From an uncultured Lachnospiraceae bacterium (lineage in GTDB: Bacteria; Bacillota; Clostridia; Lachnospirales; Lachnospiraceae), in assembly GCA_947382355.1 (NCBI GenBank), contig CANCYR010000019.1, positions 1 through 53,553 of the forward strand: DNA of 53,553 nucleotides, in the 5' to 3' direction. The notes beneath the pieces were generated by a model. That model was not told where the DNA came from and searched no databases. It was given only the letters and a program-made list of their open reading frames with translations. Positions 25,304 through 34,834 of the stretch are shown here, in pieces (position 1 is the first letter of the stretch; every line of letters begins with the position of its first letter). The position numbers were made by a program, and so were the translations under genes.

Positions 25304-25345
25304 TTGTCTACTCCAAAGCGTTTTTTTTCTCTTGGTTCTTTGTTT

Positions 25346-25377
25346 GTAACAGTGAACGTAGCTGTCAAAACTGTTAC
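25346..25377. promoter_or_regulatory. Inverted repeat upstream of the kinase-Tad operon
   Basis: GTAACAGT and ACTGTTAC (perfect 8-nt arms, 16-bp spacer) flank a TTGACA hexamer on the minus strand, about 60 nt upstream of the kinase start. A further GTTAC lies at 25392-25396. No good -10 sits at normal spacing, so the promoter itself is not proven. The palindrome is a candidate operator. Confidence 0.35.
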
Positions 25378-25415
25378 GTTTGTTTTAAGGTTACATTTCT
25401 TCTGCATTATTCCTT

Positions 25416-28400
25416 CTAATAAATTATTTTGTAATTTTTACTGTAGATTTTTGTCCCTTTTTTCTTCATTAACTTTGTGTATGTCTTTACCTTTTTAGCG
25501 GGAACTTTTATTTTGCATTTGGCATTGATGCCTTTGAGTGCATTTTTACCAACTGTTTTCAGCTTGCCGCTTTTGATGGTAAGGGTCTTTAGCTTTTTGC
25601 AGTTTTTGAAGGCATTTTTGCCAATGGTTTTTAAGCCTGTTCCAATAGTTACGGTTTTTAAGCTGGTGCAGCCTTCAAAGGCGCTGTCGCCGATTTTGGT
25701 AATGCTGGAGGCGATTTTTATGGTGGTGAGCTTTTTGTTTCCTTTGAAGGATTTGGTTGATACGCTGGTTACTTTGTATTTCACTCCCTGATAGGTGACG
25801 TACTTCGGGATGGTGATTGTTTTTTTCTTTGTGCTGGTTGGGGCGGTGTATTCTACGGTTGGGGCTTCTGAATCGGCGCTTGTCACTTTATATGTTCCGG
25901 CAGAGGCTTTATCTGTTATTTTTGTGCCCTTTTTTGCTTGTTGAGCTGTATCAGCTTTTGGGATAACTGTTATGGTAATGGATGCTGTTTTTGTGATGGT
26001 TCCTTCGGTATAGGATATGTTTAGCGTTTTGCTGCCGGGGGTATTCATGTCAATGGCTGCAACATTGGTGGTATAGGTATCTGCCGGGAGTATTTTACTG
26101 GAATTTTCATAAACAGCTGTTACTGTCAGATCATCCAAATTCAAATTTTCACCTTGCATATATTTTGTCTTTTTCTTGGATGCCTGCAGCCCCATTAAAA
26201 TATTTTTTCCATAACTTCCGCCTTCACCGCTGGTACCGTCATCCTCTGTAAGCCAAAGACCGGATGAAAGGTTTATGTGCAATGCCGGGCAAATGCCGTC
26301 AATAATATATTGCACGCCGGGTCCAATTCTCGGGAGCCTCCCTTCATCATCGACTTCTGAAGCATGATACCGGTTGGCAGGACCGTTGGAACGCAGCCAC
26401 CACAAAAAAGTTCCATTGTAATTATGTGCACCTCTTGCATCAGCATAATCACTTGCTTTCACCCGTCTGCTCATGCTTGGGGAGTCATAAATGCTGCAGA
26501 ACCCATATTCTTGATTTATCACTTCACTAATAGAAAGCAGATAAACCTTATCCTTGGTGTCGTTCCCGCCTTGGATATCATACTCCGGTACATCTTCATT
26601 CACTACTGTCTGAACCTGAATGGCACTCTGCTCATTCCTGCTAAAAGCAGTATTGTAAAAACCGTCATTCAGCCAGTCCCTTATGCTGCTGGTTTCCCAT
26701 GTGACACCTTCTACATGTCTATCGCTATAATCCTTACAATCCATTATTTCATCAGCCGCCACGAACAAGGTGTTTCCGTCATTTTTAAGCACCTTCCACT
26801 TAATCCGTTCCCATTTAAAGTAACGGTATCCATTATTTGGAACATCATCAAAATACTCATTATAGTCTGTATCAATTCCATTACTGATAGTCTCATCCCG
26901 GCTAATCCGGCGGTACTTTGTTCCATCCACCCATACATCTACTCCTGTATCTGCTAACATTCCGGATGTGGCAATGGCAGCGTCTATGGCAGCTATCGTG
27001 GCACTGTCCGTCACGTTGCTTTTGGGGTAGCTTCCAAAGTATATATAGCTCCATGTGGTAGTATCCTGTGTCCCGTCTTCTGCATTGCAGTTATGGATGG
27101 GATTGGCTGGAAAAGAGGACGGATTCTGCGGAATATTGATTGTATAAATTTCCGTCATTATCTGGCTATCTTCACAACCATTCTTTATTGCAATTGCCTT
27201 TAAGACAACCGATGAAGTAATGGTGATTGGAGCCGTATATTTTATGGACGATGTTGTTGGCACAGTTCCGTTAAGGGTGTAGTAAATTTCTGCGCCTTTT
27301 GTAGCAGAAGCCAGTGTTATTTTCTTTGATGTGGTGTAAGCTCCCCCTGAGATACTTGCCTGCGGAGTCTGTACACGGCTATTGTTTTCATCTTCACCTT
27401 CGCCGTCATCTGCCATGATCCAGAGGTCAGATTGCAGATTTATATGCAAGGCTGGGCAAATGCCGTCACCGTAATTGTTGACACCACTGCCACCCCGTTC
27501 GACGTCCCCCTCGGAGTCGACACCCGCAATATAATCGCTATCACCGCCGGGCGAACGCAGCCACCACCAACAACAATCGTCATTACAACCATCCCTGTAA
27601 GTACCTATGGCATACGCATAATCACTGGCTTTTATCATGCGGCTCTGCGAATAGGTATAAGAGTCACTGCAGAACCCATAAGTTTCCTTCGTCACTTCAT
27701 CTATAGACAGCAAATAAACCTTATCTCTCGTATCATTTCCACCTTCTGTGCCATAAGTGGGATTATCATCATTTACCACAGTCTGTTCTACGACAGCCTC
27801 CTGCTCCCCGCTATCAAAGGCTGTATGATAAAAGCTGCCATTCAGCCAGCTCCTTATGGTGCTGTCTTCCCATGTAATGCTTGTATATTCTTCATTATAA
27901 TCCTTACAGTCAATTGCCTTATCCACTACTACAAATAAGGTATTTCCATCATTTTGAAGCACTTTCCATCTGATTTTTTCCCATTTAAAATAACGATACT
28001 CGCTGTCTCCAAAAAAGTTGCTATGATTAGTATCGCTTTTGCTAATTCGGCGATATTTTATGCCATCTACCAGTACATCAACACCCACATCTGCATTTGA
28101 TTCTACTTTGGCTTCGTTGATGGTATTTTCTATGGCAGCTATGATGATACTGTCCGTCACCTCACTTTGGGGGTAGCTTCCAAAATATACATAGCTGAAG
28201 TCCGTATAATCCAGTGCACAGTGGTGGATGGGAGCTGATGGTATTTTTTTCTCATTTGTGCCCACATGGGAAATTTCTTGTCCATCAACATCTATTTCTG
28301 GAGAGTCCTGTCCGTCTTTCGGGTCTTCTACATCTTCCCCTGATACTGTCTTTTGTTTGGTTGGTTCTGCAGACTGCCCATTATTGCTATATTCTTCTAT

Positions 28401-28508
28401 TACTTCATTTTTACTTACTGTTTCTGCAAATACCTGTAATTCCTGAACGGATAAGGTGATTGCTAAAACTAAGAATACTGCTATGAAACGTTTGAATTTC
28501 TCCTTCAT
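25416..28508 (-). CDS. Secreted surface protein: two DUF6273, chitobiase-like, Ig-like and LRR modules
   Basis: A 1030-residue exported protein. It has a signal peptide (cut near VFA-ET, about residue 28), an acidic low-complexity linker, DUF6273 copy 1 (about 97-365), a chitobiase-C-terminal-like domain (about 380-458, AEIYYTLNGTVPT), DUF6273 copy 2 (about 470-745), a Big_3-type Ig-like domain (about 775-850, LTVTAVYENSSK) and the LRR_5 cassette (about 860-1030). No LPXTG or other known anchor is seen. The C-terminal cassette is basic and nearly identical to that of the next two genes. Likely cell-surface adhesin-type function (inference). Confidence 0.8.
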   Translation of the reverse strand: MKEKFKRFIAVFLVLAITLSVQELQVFAETVSKNEVIEEYSNNGQSAEPTKQKTVSGEDVEDPKDGQDSPEIDVDGQEISHVGTNEKKIPSAPIHHCALDYTDFSYVYFGSYPQSEVTDSIIIAAIENTINEAKVESNADVGVDVLVDGIKYRRISKSDTNHSNFFGDSEYRYFKWEKIRWKVLQNDGNTLFVVVDKAIDCKDYNEEYTSITWEDSTIRSWLNGSFYHTAFDSGEQEAVVEQTVVNDDNPTYGTEGGNDTRDKVYLLSIDEVTKETYGFCSDSYTYSQSRMIKASDYAYAIGTYRDGCNDDCCWWWLRSPGGDSDYIAGVDSEGDVERGGSGVNNYGDGICPALHINLQSDLWIMADDGEGEDENNSRVQTPQASISGGAYTTSKKITLASATKGAEIYYTLNGTVPTTSSIKYTAPITITSSVVLKAIAIKNGCEDSQIMTEIYTINIPQNPSSFPANPIHNCNAEDGTQDTTTWSYIYFGSYPKSNVTDSATIAAIDAAIATSGMLADTGVDVWVDGTKYRRISRDETISNGIDTDYNEYFDDVPNNGYRYFKWERIKWKVLKNDGNTLFVAADEIMDCKDYSDRHVEGVTWETSSIRDWLNDGFYNTAFSRNEQSAIQVQTVVNEDVPEYDIQGGNDTKDKVYLLSISEVINQEYGFCSIYDSPSMSRRVKASDYADARGAHNYNGTFLWWLRSNGPANRYHASEVDDEGRLPRIGPGVQYIIDGICPALHINLSSGLWLTEDDGTSGEGGSYGKNILMGLQASKKKTKYMQGENLNLDDLTVTAVYENSSKILPADTYTTNVAAIDMNTPGSKTLNISYTEGTITKTASITITVIPKADTAQQAKKGTKITDKASAGTYKVTSADSEAPTVEYTAPTSTKKKTITIPKYVTYQGVKYKVTSVSTKSFKGNKKLTTIKIASSITKIGDSAFEGCTSLKTVTIGTGLKTIGKNAFKNCKKLKTLTIKSGKLKTVGKNALKGINAKCKIKVPAKKVKTYTKLMKKKGTKIYSKNYKIIY

Positions 28509-28536
28509 TTTTTCCTCCGCCTTTTCATGAAATAAA

Positions 28537-31500
28537 TTACTTTGTAATCTTTACTGTAGGTTTCTGCCCCTTATTCTTCATCAGCTTTGTATATGCTTTT
28601 ACTTTTTTGGCAGGGACTTTGATTTTGCAGTTTGGGTTAATGCCTTTGAGAGCGTTTTTACCAACGGTTTTTAACTTGCTGCTTTTGATGGTAAGGGTCT
28701 TTAGCTTTTTGCAGTTTTTGAAGGCGTTTTTGCCGATGGTTTTTAAGCCTGTTCCGATGGTTACGGTTTTTAGGCTGGTGCAGCCTTCAAAGGCGCTGTC
28801 GCCGATTTTGGTAATATTGGAGGCGATTTTTATGGTGGTGAGCTTTTTGTTTCCTTTGAAGGATTTGGCTGATACGCTGGTTACTTTGTATTTCACTCCC
28901 TGGTAGGTGACGTATTGAGGGATGGTGATTGTTTTCTTGTTTTTGCTGGTTGGGGCGGTGTATTCTACGGTCAGCTTTCCTACCTCATTGTTTGTAACAG
29001 TGTATTGCCCAGCGGACTCCGTTTCTTTAAAGGACTTTGCGGATACGGTCGTTACTTTGTACTTTACTCCGTTGTAGGTTATGTATTCCGGTATGGTTAC
29101 GGATTTTGCGTTTGGGTCAGTGGAGCCATCGTAAGAGACTGTTGGGTTTTTGGGATCGATGCTGGTAACGATGTATTTGCCGTTGGAAGCTGGGTCGGTT
29201 ATTTGGGTTCCTTTGGAAGTTGAAACTTGCACTGTGCTACTGCCACCATCCGGCTGGGTAAATGAGGACTTTAGTATTCTTTTGTAAGTCATTGGCGTAG
29301 AAAGACCTGTTAATGCATATTCTCTTGCAATACCCTTTTCGTCTTGCCAAATATAATTTTCATTACTTGGAAAGAGGATATAATGACTTAAATGGCTGGG
29401 CACTTTAACAACTTGTAAATTATTACATTCTTCCAATTCAGATCCCCAAGTTTTTATTTTTGAAGTATCAAAATTACTAATATCCAGTTCTTTCAGTTTA
29501 TTACATTCATAAAACATGTAAGCCCAATCTTCCATATTACTCGTATTAAAATTTCTAAGCTTTAAGTCAGTAATATTTCTACATTCTGCAAACATAAATG
29601 ACATATCCCTTACTTTACTGGTATTAAAATTGCTTATATCTAAGTCATCTAAGCTACTACACTCATCAAACATATATGACATATCCGTTACATTTCCAGT
29701 ATTAAATTCACTTAGATTTAAGCTCTTTAACGAACAGCAACCTGCAAACATCTGCCTCATATTTGTCACATTTTTGGTACTTAAATTTTTTAATTCTATA
29801 TTTTCCAAACTTGTACAATATGCAAACATTCTATTCATATTTATTACATTTTCTGTATTGCATTCTGACAAATCTATAAATTTTAAATATTTACAACTTT
29901 CAAACATTTTACTCATATTTGTAATATTACTTACACGTATTGTTACCGTCTTTATAGATAACCCGTGATTTATCCAATCTGGATCACCAAAATAGTCTCC
30001 ATTTCCACTAACTGTAAGATGTCCTGATGAACTAATACTCCATTCCAAATCCCCATCTTTACCATTATAAAAAATCTTTTTTATAACTCTTTTATATTCC
30101 ATTGGATAACCTAATCCCGTCATTACTTCTTCACAAATTTCATTTCTTTCATTTATCCACTCATATTCAAATTCTGTATAAGGTAAATCAATTTCCATTG
30201 GGCAATTTGGAGGCATAATTATACTCATCAGACCATCTGAGCCATAAAATATTTGCATTATTTCTGTATGCTCATTTATAATAAAGTTACTCAAGTTCAA
30301 AGTTTCAAGCTTATTACAATCATAAAACATAGAACTCATATCTGTAACCTTTCTCGTATTAAAGCTATTTAGTTCTAATTTCTCTAAATTTGTGCATGAG
30401 TAAAACATATGAGCCATATCTTCTACATTTTCTGTATCAAAGCTACTGATATTCACTTCCTTTAATCCGTGGCAACAATTAAACATAAAACGCATATTTT
30501 TTACCTTATTCGTTTTAAAATTACCTAAATCTAGCTTGTAAAGACTTTCACAATATGAAAACATATCTTCCATATTAATTACACTTTCTGTATTAATACT
30601 TCCAAACTCAATACTTGATAAACTTCTACACTTCTCAAACATAAAAGACATATCTTCCACATTTTGTGTATTAATATTCTTTAATACCAGATTCTTCAAG
30701 CTACTACAATTACTAAAAATAGCATGCATATCATTAACTTTTCTTGTATCAAACATACTAATATTTAAGCTTGTCAATTTCTTACATCCTATAAACATTC
30801 CAGACATATCAATTACTTGACTAGTATTAAAATTACTCACATTAAGATTCATTAAACTACTGCAATCTCCAAACATCCAACACATGTCAGTGACTCTTCC
30901 TGTATCAAAATTCGTTACATCTAAGTCTGTTAGATTATTACAACCACTAAACATACCTCTCATATCAGTTACTTTTTCTGTATTCAAATTCGTTACATCT
31001 AAGTCTGTTAGATTATTACAACCGCTAAACATATCTCTCATATCAGTTACTTTTTCTGTATTCAAATTTGTTACATCTAAGTCTGTTAGATTATTACAAC
31101 CGCTAAACATACCTCTCATATCAGTTACTTTTTCTGTATTCAAATTACTTAAATCCACCTGCATTAAACTATTACAGTTTGAAAACATATATCGTGTGCT
31201 CGTAATATTGTCTACATTTATTATTGCACTTGAGAATTTGTAATTAGTCCATTCGGGTGCATCAAATGAACCCTCCCATGAATCAATTGTATAATCACCT
31301 CTTCCACTAACAATTAAAATGCCATCTTCATCAATACTCCAATCCAAATCCCCATCTTCTCCACTATAAAGAATTGTCGCATTTTCCACCCTCTGTATAA
31401 ATTCAGAGGCAGACTCTATACTGGATTCTTCCGTATTTACCTCTTCACTGTTTAAATATGATTCAATATGATTTCCCGATACCATATCTATTTCAAACCC

Positions 31501-31671
31501 ATCAGATAAATTAATCTCTTTCAAATTAGATTTCTTTATGTTGCTATCCATGGAGGCCGCATTCGCTTTTGTACCATTCCACGGTAAGCTCGATAATGCA
31601 ACTATCAATAATACAATTGCCAGACTTTTTCTCCCCATTACATTTTTAATAATTCTTTGCTTTTTATTCAT
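28537..31671 (-). CDS. BspA-like surface protein with DUF285 repeats and LRR cassette
   Basis: A 1044-residue exported protein with a signal peptide near residues 10-38. About residues 125-500 and 570-780 hold two arrays of BspA/DUF285 leucine-rich repeats of ~24-26 residues (pattern M..MF..C..L..L.L..FNT..V). Each array is preceded by a short GxDGDLEWSI domain and followed by a GLxxPMxYKR phrase. Three repeats near the start are almost identical (78-bp units). The C-terminus carries a partly duplicated linker and the common LRR_5 cassette. The start at 31671 has AAGGGA 9 nt upstream. BspA proteins bind host matrix or other bacteria; here this is inference. Confidence 0.85.
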   Translation of the reverse strand: MNKKQRIIKNVMGRKSLAIVLLIVALSSLPWNGTKANAASMDSNIKKSNLKEINLSDGFEIDMVSGNHIESYLNSEEVNTEESSIESASEFIQRVENATILYSGEDGDLDWSIDEDGILIVSGRGDYTIDSWEGSFDAPEWTNYKFSSAIINVDNITSTRYMFSNCNSLMQVDLSNLNTEKVTDMRGMFSGCNNLTDLDVTNLNTEKVTDMRDMFSGCNNLTDLDVTNLNTEKVTDMRGMFSGCNNLTDLDVTNFDTGRVTDMCWMFGDCSSLMNLNVSNFNTSQVIDMSGMFIGCKKLTSLNISMFDTRKVNDMHAIFSNCSSLKNLVLKNINTQNVEDMSFMFEKCRSLSSIEFGSINTESVINMEDMFSYCESLYKLDLGNFKTNKVKNMRFMFNCCHGLKEVNISSFDTENVEDMAHMFYSCTNLEKLELNSFNTRKVTDMSSMFYDCNKLETLNLSNFIINEHTEIMQIFYGSDGLMSIIMPPNCPMEIDLPYTEFEYEWINERNEICEEVMTGLGYPMEYKRVIKKIFYNGKDGDLEWSISSSGHLTVSGNGDYFGDPDWINHGLSIKTVTIRVSNITNMSKMFESCKYLKFIDLSECNTENVINMNRMFAYCTSLENIELKNLSTKNVTNMRQMFAGCCSLKSLNLSEFNTGNVTDMSYMFDECSSLDDLDISNFNTSKVRDMSFMFAECRNITDLKLRNFNTSNMEDWAYMFYECNKLKELDISNFDTSKIKTWGSELEECNNLQVVKVPSHLSHYILFPSNENYIWQDEKGIAREYALTGLSTPMTYKRILKSSFTQPDGGSSTVQVSTSKGTQITDPASNGKYIVTSIDPKNPTVSYDGSTDPNAKSVTIPEYITYNGVKYKVTTVSAKSFKETESAGQYTVTNNEVGKLTVEYTAPTSKNKKTITIPQYVTYQGVKYKVTSVSAKSFKGNKKLTTIKIASNITKIGDSAFEGCTSLKTVTIGTGLKTIGKNAFKNCKKLKTLTIKSSKLKTVGKNALKGINPNCKIKVPAKKVKAYTKLMKNKGQKPTVKITK
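30911..31144. repeat. Three tandem 78-bp repeats inside the BspA-like gene
   Basis: Units begin at 30911, 30989 and 31067 and differ at only a few positions. They encode 26 residues each (M R G/D M F S G C N N L T D L D V T N L ...). Other DUF285 repeats in the gene are far more diverged, so these arose by recent tandem duplication. The unit keeps the frame. Confidence 0.9.
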
Positions 31672-31738
31672 ATCTAACAATCCCTTTTATTTGAGTAAAT
31701 TTTGCAGTCTTTTATAAAAAATAAGTATGTTTGCATAC

Positions 31739-34510
31739 TTATTTTCCAATTTTCACTGTAGATTTTTGTCCCTTTTTCTTCATCAGCTTTGTATATGCTT
31801 TTACTTTTTTGGCAGGGACTTTTATTTTGCAGTTTGCGTTAATGCCTTTGAAAGCATTTTTACCAACGATTTTCAGCTTGCTGCTTTTGAGGGTAAGGGT
31901 CTTAAGCTTTTTGCAGTTTTTAAAGGCATTTTTGCCAATTGATTTTAAGCTGGTTCCGATGGTTACGGTTTTTAAGCTAGTGCAGCCTTCAAAAGCACTG
32001 TCGCCGATTTTGGTAATGGTGGAGGCGATTTTTATGGTGGTGAGCTTTTTGTTTCCTTTGAAGGATTTGGCTTTTACACTGATTACTTTGTATTTCACTC
32101 CCTGGTAGGTGACGTACTCCGGAATAGTGATTGTTTTTTTGTTTTTGCTGGTTGGGGCGGTGTATTCTACGGTTGGGGCTTCTGAATCGGCACTTGTCAC
32201 TTTATATGTTCCAGCAGAGGCTTTATCCGTTATTTTTGTGCCCTTTTTTGCTTGTTGAACTGTATCAACTTTTGGGGTAACTGTTATGGTAATGGTTGCT
32301 GTTTTTGTGATGGTTCCTTCGGTATAGGATATGGCTAGCATTTTGCTACCGGGGGTGTTCATGTCAATAGCTGCGGCATTGGTGGTGTAGGAACCTAATG
32401 GAAGTACTTTACTGGAATTTTCATAAACTGCAGTTACTGTCAGGTCATCCAAAGTTAAACTTTCATTCTGCATATAATCTGTCTTTTTCTTGGATGGCTG
32501 CAGTTCCTTTAGCATATTTTTCCCGTAACTTCCGCCTTCGCCACTAGTTCCATCATCTAATATGGACCAAAGATCAGATGACAGATTTATGTGCAAGGCT
32601 GGACAGATGCCGTCACTGCCAGGAACGGCAGCGCTAAACATGAAGACGTACCCTTCGTTGTAGACACTCGCAGCAGTAGTGCCAGTCTCACTAGGCGAGC
32701 GTAGCCACCACCAGCAGTTGTCCTTTCCACCCGTATGGCTGCTACTAAGTGTACTAGTTCCTCTTGCCAAGGCATAACTGCTGGGTTGAACCCAACGGCT
32801 TGCGGAAAATGTGTAGTAATCACTGCAGAATCCATACTCTGCATTTGTCACTTCGCTGATAGAAAGCAGATAAACATTATCACTTGTATCATTTCCACCT
32901 TCTGTACCATATCTTGGGTTATCTTCATTCACTACGTTCCACATTACAATAGCGCTCTGCTCACTACCACTGAAAGCAGTATTATAAAAGCTTTCATTCA
33001 GCCAGTTCCTTACAGTGCTGGTTTCCCATGTAACGTCTGTCCATTCTTCATTATAAGCATTACAGTCAATTGCTTTATCTGCTACTACAAACAGGGTGCT
33101 TCCGTCATTTTGCAACACTCTCCACTTTATCCGCTCCCATTTAAAATAGCCGCTATAATTTGTATCATCCTCGCTGATTCTGCGGTATTTCATTTCATTT
33201 ACCCATACGTCAATGCCCTCGCTACTTTCTGCTGTACCTGCTTCCCATCCCCCCTGACTGATAGCGCTGTCAATTGCTTGTATGGTGGCTTCATCTGTAA
33301 CCTCACTCTGAGGATAACTTCCAAAATATATATAATCCCAATTCGTATAATCTGCTTTTAACCGGCAATAATGAATTGGATTGACAGGTATTTCTTCTAT
33401 CTGTATAGCATGTTCCATGACACCACTATCCTCCTTCACAGACCAGAAGTCGGATTGCAGATTGATATGCAAAGCCGGGCAGAGGCCCTCAATGTCATGG
33501 ACACTGTAGCCATAACTATTGGCATACCCATCATCGGTGACATACGGGGCATAATCGTTACCACAGCCGGTCGAACGCAGCCACCAACCACAATTGCCAC
33601 TATATTCTACCATGTCACGGGCATGGCTATAGTCACTGGCTGTTATCCTGCGGCTTTGTGAATAAATGCTGCTATCACTGCAAAATCCATACGCTTCTTT
33701 CGTTACTTCATCTAAAGACAGTAAGTAAATCTTATCTCTGGTGTCCTTCCCACCTTCTGTACCATCATCGGAATTATCCTTATTTATTACAGTCTGTTCT
33801 ACAATAGCCCCCTGCTCCTCACTATTAAAAGCTGTATCATAAAAGCTGTCATTTAACCATCTTCTTATACTGCTACCCTCCCATGTGATTTCTTCCTCTT
33901 TATTATGATAATTCTTACAGTCCAATGCTTTATCTGATGCTACAAATAAGGTATTTCCATCGTTTTGAAGAACCTTCCATTTGATTTTTTCCCATTTAAA
34001 ATAGCGATAATTATTGTCTCCAAAAAAATATCCACTATTATTGGTATCGCTTCTACTAATTCTGCGATACTTTATGCCATCTACCAATACATCAATACCC
34101 ACATCCGCATTGGACTCTGTTCCGGATGTGCTAATAGCATTTTCTATGGCAGCTATAATGGTACTATCTGTTACCTCGCTTTGAGGATAGCTTCCAAAAT
34201 ATATATATCTAAAATCCGTATGATCCGGTTCACAGTGGTGGACAGGAGCTGATGGCATTCTTTCTTCATTCACACTGGCATGGGAAAATTCTTTTCTGGT
34301 AACATCCGTTTCAGGAAAAGTTTCTTCTCCCATATCTTCTCCCGAGACTGTATTAGGCTCAATGGGATTTGTGTCCTGTTCACTATTGCTATCTTCTTCT
34401 ATTACTTCATTTGCACTTACTGTTTCAGCAAATACCTTAAATTCCTGAATTGGTAAAATCATTGTTAAAACTAAAAATACTGTTATAAAACGTTTGAATT
34501 TCTTTTTCAT
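31739..34510 (-). CDS. Secreted surface protein: two DUF6273, Ig-like and LRR modules
   Basis: A 923-residue exported protein with a signal peptide (about 1-28). Two DUF6273 domains follow (about 95-360 and 385-670), each with the phrases YIYFGSYPQSEVTD, FKWE.IKW.VLQNDG, YLLS..EVT and GICPALHINL. Then come a Big_3-like domain (LTVTAVYENSSK) and the LRR_5 cassette. It is close in sequence to the protein at 25416-28508 but lacks the chitobiase-like domain, so the two are paralogs by duplication. A clear start at 34510. DUF6273 has no assigned activity; its conserved Trp/Tyr-rich core suggests ligand or carbohydrate binding (inference). Confidence 0.82.
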   Translation of the reverse strand: MKKKFKRFITVFLVLTMILPIQEFKVFAETVSANEVIEEDSNSEQDTNPIEPNTVSGEDMGEETFPETDVTRKEFSHASVNEERMPSAPVHHCEPDHTDFRYIYFGSYPQSEVTDSTIIAAIENAISTSGTESNADVGIDVLVDGIKYRRISRSDTNNSGYFFGDNNYRYFKWEKIKWKVLQNDGNTLFVASDKALDCKNYHNKEEEITWEGSSIRRWLNDSFYDTAFNSEEQGAIVEQTVINKDNSDDGTEGGKDTRDKIYLLSLDEVTKEAYGFCSDSSIYSQSRRITASDYSHARDMVEYSGNCGWWLRSTGCGNDYAPYVTDDGYANSYGYSVHDIEGLCPALHINLQSDFWSVKEDSGVMEHAIQIEEIPVNPIHYCRLKADYTNWDYIYFGSYPQSEVTDEATIQAIDSAISQGGWEAGTAESSEGIDVWVNEMKYRRISEDDTNYSGYFKWERIKWRVLQNDGSTLFVVADKAIDCNAYNEEWTDVTWETSTVRNWLNESFYNTAFSGSEQSAIVMWNVVNEDNPRYGTEGGNDTSDNVYLLSISEVTNAEYGFCSDYYTFSASRWVQPSSYALARGTSTLSSSHTGGKDNCWWWLRSPSETGTTAASVYNEGYVFMFSAAVPGSDGICPALHINLSSDLWSILDDGTSGEGGSYGKNMLKELQPSKKKTDYMQNESLTLDDLTVTAVYENSSKVLPLGSYTTNAAAIDMNTPGSKMLAISYTEGTITKTATITITVTPKVDTVQQAKKGTKITDKASAGTYKVTSADSEAPTVEYTAPTSKNKKTITIPEYVTYQGVKYKVISVKAKSFKGNKKLTTIKIASTITKIGDSAFEGCTSLKTVTIGTSLKSIGKNAFKNCKKLKTLTLKSSKLKIVGKNAFKGINANCKIKVPAKKVKAYTKLMKKKGQKSTVKIGK

Positions 34511-34560
34511 TTTTTTCTCCGCTTTTTATCTAATATTTTATAATTTTTCTATCTATTGAG

Positions 34561-34589
34561 TTGATTTTGCATTGCAAATTGCATATATT
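34561..34589 (+). promoter_or_regulatory. Promoter of the short antitoxin-like gene
   Basis: Plus-strand TTGATT (34561-34566), 17-bp spacer, TATATT (34584-34589). The spacer carries TTGCATTGCAA and the -10 is preceded by ATTGCA, so repeated TTGCAA-type half-sites overlap it. Confidence 0.6.
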
Positions 34590-34623
34590 ATAGGTACTAT
34601 GAAACACAAAAGGAGTTGATATT

Positions 34624-34794
34624 ATGGCAGACACAACAAATTTCAGTATTGCTGGTTTTCCCTTTGATATGAAGCCGAAGCAGCCCAACAGGGAAACTAT
34701 TGCAACCATGCTGGAAGCAGAACACATTGCCCATAATCCCAACGTAAAGCATTACTCTAATGTAGAAGAAGCCCTTCAGGAGCTGAAAAGATAA
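34624..34794 (+). pseudogene. Internally deleted RelB/DinJ-type antitoxin, orphan
   Basis: A 56-residue ORF with AAAGGAG 7 nt upstream and a good promoter at 34561-34589. The first 9 residues (MADTTNFSI) resemble the start of RelB/DinJ antitoxins, and residues 11-56 (GFPFDMKPKQPNRETIATML then EAEHIAHNPNVKHYSNVEEA) resemble their C-terminal toxin-neutralising tail (..GIPFEI..NQPNKETI.AML). The roughly 35-residue ribbon-helix-helix core between is missing, in frame. No toxin gene follows. It is the only plus-strand gene in 25-41 kb. It is either a relic or a short toxin-binding peptide that can no longer bind DNA. Confidence 0.75.
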
Positions 34795-34834
34795 GCCACT
34801 CTATTGCTTATTATCTCAACATTTTCATTCCTTT

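Noticed and set aside
26364-26957. 197-codon plus-strand ORF opposite the DUF6273 coding region
   Set aside because: It is antisense to conserved DUF6273 domains, has no ribosome site, and similar antisense frames appear wherever DUF6273 occurs (27432, 32735, 33371). It is a codon-bias shadow.
30250-31200. Possible CRISPR array because of regularly spaced repeats
   Set aside because: The repeats are in-frame DUF285 leucine-rich units of a large coding region, without unique spacers and without cas genes nearby.
34530-34742. 70-codon minus-strand ORF in the gap between surface-protein genes
   Set aside because: It is antisense to the short antitoxin-like gene, which has the better promoter, ribosome site and homology.
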